A DNA stretch of 64,000 bases from Paguma larvata (taxonomy: Eukaryota > Chordata > Mammalia > Carnivora > Viverridae), in the NCBI GenBank assembly GCA_030068075.1, contig CM057830.1:25018247-25082246 (forward strand). The letters run 5' to 3'. The translations under genes and the position numbers were made by a program. Shown in pieces: positions 59,694 to 64,000 of this stretch (the first letter of the stretch is position 1; the number at the start of each line of letters is the position of its first letter). A model generated the notes under the pieces. The model saw nothing but the letters and a program-made list of their open reading frames with translations, had not been told where the DNA came from and made no database searches.

Positions 59694-59699
59694 TTTATA
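59694..59699 (-). promoter_or_regulatory. DMD: TATA-like box, candidate Dp116 promoter
   Basis: TATAAA is present on the minus strand, in the context 'gtttaatataaactgtcag', 251 bp upstream of the Dp116 ATG. It is the best core-promoter motif in the 400 bp upstream of S1. A pyrimidine-rich stretch follows at the expected start-site distance. Function is inferred from position only. Confidence 0.4.
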
Positions 59700-60949
59700 T
59701 TAAACAGCCAACTTTTCTTATCATTTTGCCATTAGAAGCCAGAGACATTAGAAATTCATTTTCTATATGTGTTTCCCTCCTTGTTCCCAACAGAACAGTC
59801 AAAGCCAAAGGAACATTCCTCAGAAAGCTGCCGGGTACCAGCATTCCTTTCTGCCCACACAATGAATGGAGCCTTTGTACATTATCTGACTTGCTTTGAG
59901 AGATTTGTGTGCTTCTGTTCAACAAGTTTAAAAACTCATTCTGGAGCTCCGAACAATTGGATTGATCTGTGTAACTAGAAACTTTTTTTTTGCTCTTTCT
60001 GAAATGGAATTAAATGACTCTTCTGAAGTGAGGGGGGGAGTGAGAGCGGTGACATGTTAGCAGTTGTGAAGAACAGGCCTGTGTCTTCAGTCACAGACTC
60101 TTAAGGTGCAGACTTCAGAACAGAGGGAAGTAAGGTAGATGGACAATGAATGTCCCTGTCACTAGTTTTGGCAGCCAAAGTATCACCGATGGACCCTAAA
60201 GAGAATTCTGTGCCATTCTCTTTGACTGGAAGTCATGAGTGGAGGGAATACGGATAGAAGCACATCCATCCTTGAAAGAAAGGAAAGAGTAAAACAGACC
60301 GAGCAGCCTCTCTCTCTATCCCATCAAAAAACAGGCCTTTTCTGGAAGGAAATAGCCTGATTTTGAGGCTAGCTTACGCGGTGGGAAACTGGTATTGGGC
60401 TTCTTGCAGGATGGAGTTTGATCAAACACACATCTCTGTTCTACGTTTAGGTCCCTACACAGCAGAACGCGCCCCTGCTGAATTTCCTGCTTCTTCAGGA
60501 AAAGAGAAAAGTGAGGTTAATTTATCTAAATAAACCAAAACCAAACAGATTCAAGTCATCCACAGAATTTGCCCCACTTCTCCCCTTTCCTTTCCTTTTC
60601 TTCCTGTTGTATTTGATTTAGAACTTTGCCTCAGAGGACCCACTGAGGTGACTGAAACCAAACCTTTAGTTGTTCAAGAAAATAAGATCTATTCTGACTA
60701 ATACAATCAGCTTTGTGTATCGACGTGCATATAGATGATAGTCCATCTGAATTGTTAGATCCTGCACTTAGAGCAGAGACCCAAGCTCAATCAAGAGTTC
60801 CTTATGATTATGTAGATTGTGAAGTCATCAACACCTTCTTGAACAAACGAGAGATCTTCCCAAGCAAAAATAGGAAGTTGATTCATAAGTTTGCTAATTT
60901 TCATCTTTGCTATTTCCATTACGCAGCCTATAAACATCTTTGTTGCATC

Positions 60950-61082
<133 letters not shown>

Positions 61083-62489
61083 TGTAAAATCGATGCACCG
61101 GTATTTATTGAGGACTGGTTATTTGTCTAGTCTTAGCACAGTGGGTAAATAAGAGGAACGCAAGAGAGAGCTCTGTCTTTACATCTCCAAAAATCTAGTG
61201 TGTGCTTTTGAATGAACTCTTTCATATTGCCAACTAAATATTGATAGGAATTTCCCACCAAACCTCAGATATGTTGGGATAAAAACTTCTTCCCTCAGAA
61301 GTTCAGAAGTGGCTGAAATAAAGTCTTGGCATTGGCTGGGGGTAGCTCATAGCTCGCACCCCTTGTCTGGGTCACGGTGCTGGTGGAGAGCGACAAATGA
61401 CATGTGAACAGTTATGGGCTTTACGGTGTACAAAACATTTACAAAGGTACTGCTTTCTTTTTCCTCCTGGTCCTGTGGAGTATGTGTTTTCTCTGTTTTT
61501 CATACGAGGGGTAGAGAGATGTTTAACCGACTTGCCTAAGGTCACATGTCTTGTAAGTATTAAAATTAGAGTTCTTTTGACTCTAGATCTTGGGCTGTCC
61601 CCCGCCCCATGTGCTATGAGCACTGGTTGTAATCGACAGTAGTTATTGAAGCTGAACAAGGCTATTCCTAACAAGGTGGGGACAGCAACTTTTGAGGGGA
61701 AAGCACCTGGAAAGTCGACATTACTGACTTTGATCAGAAATGTACCCACATGGGTTGATTTATTCTGAATGGAAAACAGAATCCTGACCACTGTTTTCAC
61801 TTCTTATTTTGCAATTGGGCATCTGGGACCCCCTGTGAGCAGAAACCGTGTGGGTTGCAAAGGGCCCCTACCGCATTACACATTACATTACACTAGGTAA
61901 GACTTGACACATCAGTATGGACGCAGCTTGTCCGTGTTCTTTTGGGGTGGCAGGCTGGTAGTGAACCTGTCAAGCCACGGGACTCGGGGAGGCCACTCGA
62001 AAACGGAGGCGAGTGCTGGTGAGGAACATAAGGCTTTCTCGAAAGGAGGTTGGCATGCGGTAGTGGAGATTTTTTAATACGAGTGGGCAGCATGACTCCT
62101 AGGTCGGAGGAGACATTGACAGGACAGGTAGGAAGGAAGACGCCTACACTTCCGTAAAACTACCATAATGGCATTTGTCTTAAGATGAACCTTAGACTCC
62201 GGGGCCACAGAAAAACAGGCAGCGGGCAGAGAGAATCAAGTAGGGTTCTCAGCGGAGAGCCAATCTGGACAAAAAGGAATTTTCACAAGGCATTTTTAAG
62301 TAGTTTTATTTCACTTCTGATTTAACTGAAAAAGAGCACTTAAAGCCTCTGTCGCTACATTCAATGAAGGCTCTCTTCTTTTTGTGATATAAATATTAAA
62401 AAGACCAATAACTAAAGAAGAGGGGGAAAAAAGTATGTTATATAACAACAGAAACAACAGCAGGGACAGTAACAACATATGTAAGTCTT

Positions 62490-62735
62490 ACCTTACACCA
62501 CACACCACTCAAAGCACTGTATATACATGTGTTCATTTAGGCCTCTCAATAACCTTCCGGGGTAGGCATTATTATTATTTTAATTTTACATAGAAGAGAA
62601 TGAAAGTTCAGAGAAGTTAAGTAAAAATGCCCAAGGTCACACAGCTAATGAAGCATGGGGCCAGATTTCAAACCCAGGCTGTTGGACCCCAGGGACTGTG
62701 CTCTTAACCATGAGGCTATGTTACCTCCGAGTTTT
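62490..62735 (+). repeat. MIR SINE, nearly full length
   Basis: The whole MIR order is visible: 'ctcaaagcactgtatataca', 'gaaagttcagagaagttaag', 'ccaaggtcacacagctaatg' and 'ctgtgctcttaaccatgagg'. It is the best preserved MIR in the window. Confidence 0.9.
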
Positions 62736-63274
62736 TTCCTATTCATTAAAAAAGGTTCCCCAATTACTTTTTCCCGTTTATAACACGACTAAGTGTTACC
62801 TAAGTTTCAGCCAATCTAGCACTGCCATCAGACAAGGCAGAAAAATGCTTTTGGTACCCCGAGTTCATTTTATGGCCTCAATAATATGGAGACTATTAAA
62901 CAGAACTGAAGCAATGGACAGAGATATACCCAATACAATAAGAGAGAACATAAAATCCTTGAGAAGATGGGTGCCAATAAAATAATAATTTGTTGCCTCG
63001 CCCCACCAAAGAACCACAGAGCCTAAAGTTCTGTGTGATCACAGAGCAAATCTCAACTGTGACAATCAAGAAGGGCAGCCGGAAGGCAAGCAGTACATTC
63101 ACAGTGCGCAGGTTTTAGGAGTAGGGAGGATCCGGTTTCCTGGAGAGCTTTTTCAAATCTCGCACCCCCTTCTCCTCTGAGAGTCTGGCCTCTTTCTTTC
63201 TTAACTCCCCTTACTCAGCCTCCAGGGAAAACTAATGGCAGAGTGCAGTTACAAAGACCTAGTTTCAGCCTCCC

Positions 63275-63455
63275 CCTTCTCTTTCCCTTATTAGCTGCCT
63301 AAGTTTAAAAACTCCTTAATCTCTTTGGCTTCACTAAATATTAAATAATAATACCTACCTGCTGGGTTGTTTTGAATATTACATGGAATAATTTTTGTAA
63401 AATACTTTGAACGGTGTCCAGAACACAACGAGCCTTTAATAAGCAATAGCTAATG
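63275..63455 (+). repeat. MIR SINE fragment
   Basis: 'aaactccttaatctctttgg', 'taataatacctacctgctgg' and 'ttgttttgaatattacatgg' fit the MIR 3' half. It ends near 'aataagcaatagctaatg'. Confidence 0.75.
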
Positions 63456-64000
63456 TAAAGGTTTCTCTTAGAAGAGAATCAGCACGGAGGACAAGTGATA
63501 GAAGCAGACTTCATGAACTCCTGGGACTTGGTTTGAGCCTTGAAGGATGGATAAGATTGAGAGAGGTGGAGGGAAGGAGGTATTCCCACTGGGCAGAAGA
63601 GTGTAAGAGTGGCAGAAGGTGGGAGTGAGTTTGGGTTGTGAGCAGGGACAATGCACTGCATAGCCCGAATGGAAGGGATAACGTGTGTTCAGAAGAGACA
63701 GAATGCAGTTGAGGTCCTCAAACTAGGTAGGATGGAGGCCTTCTTTCAGGAAGTCACTAAGAATAAAAGTTTATAAAGGAAAGTAGGATAAATACAAGAT
63801 AATGGAATATTAGATTTGGGCCGCCTCGTTCAACAAGTAGAATGATCCACGGTGTCCCTAAGGAACGAGACAATTGGGGAAGAATAGGATAAGTAATAAA
63901 AGTTTTACTAGAAGAAAAATAAAGAAGAGAGATGTCAAGAATGAGTTAGGGCTACGCCCTTCTTTTTATTATATCCAAACAAATGGTCATGATACTATTC

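Noticed and set aside
61372..61800. 142-codon minus-strand reading frame
   Set aside because: No recognisable motif or family; low-confidence chance ORF in intron 55 with an overlapping frame on the opposite strand.

Overview
This window is mammalian nuclear DNA from inside a single very large gene. Reading the minus strand, it contains five consecutive protein-coding exons of dystrophin (DMD), matching exons 56, 57, 58, 59 and 60 of the human gene in length, phase and encoded peptide. Partial introns lie at both ends: intron 55 at the high-coordinate end and intron 60 at the low-coordinate end. The gene is X-linked in placental mammals, so this is most likely X-chromosome sequence. No other conserved protein-coding gene is visible. 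Most of the remaining reading frames are chance ORFs or lie in repeats.

The organism is a carnivoran, most likely a felid. The window holds at least 16 copies of the carnivore-specific tRNA-derived SINE (CAN-SINE/SINEC). They carry the characteristic head (…CTGGGTGGCTCAG…), the CT-rich internal region and the A-rich tail, in a form resembling the cat subfamily rather than the dog one. This is a judgement from memory of the consensuses, not a computed alignment.

Layout in the direction of dystrophin transcription (high to low coordinates): intron 55 end with the first exon of the Schwann-cell isoform Dp116 (coding part 59414-59443, peptide MLHRKTYHVK); exon 56 (58492-58664); intron 56 (10.6 kb); exon 57 (47727-47883); intron 57 (16.4 kb); exon 58 (31251-31371); intron 58 (0.6 kb); exon 59 (30358-30626); intron 59 (24.0 kb); exon 60 (6178-6324); start of intron 60. 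Together the five exons encode about 289 residues of the distal rod (last part of spectrin repeat 22, then repeats 23 and most of 24). All exons are open, in phase and flanked by GT/AG sites, so the gene looks functional.

The most valuable non-obvious feature is the Dp116 promoter and first exon 749 bp upstream of exon 56. Its candidate 5' leader holds a TATA-like box, two short upstream ORFs and an in-frame upstream ATG that would add 14 residues. Intronic space is otherwise filled by ordinary mammalian repeat history: CAN-SINEs (mostly in the same orientation as DMD), L1 and L2 fragments (mostly opposite to DMD), MIRs, MER5A-like DNA transposon fossils, one possible LTR and several long polypurine/polypyrimidine microsatellites. 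I found no previously undescribed gene system.
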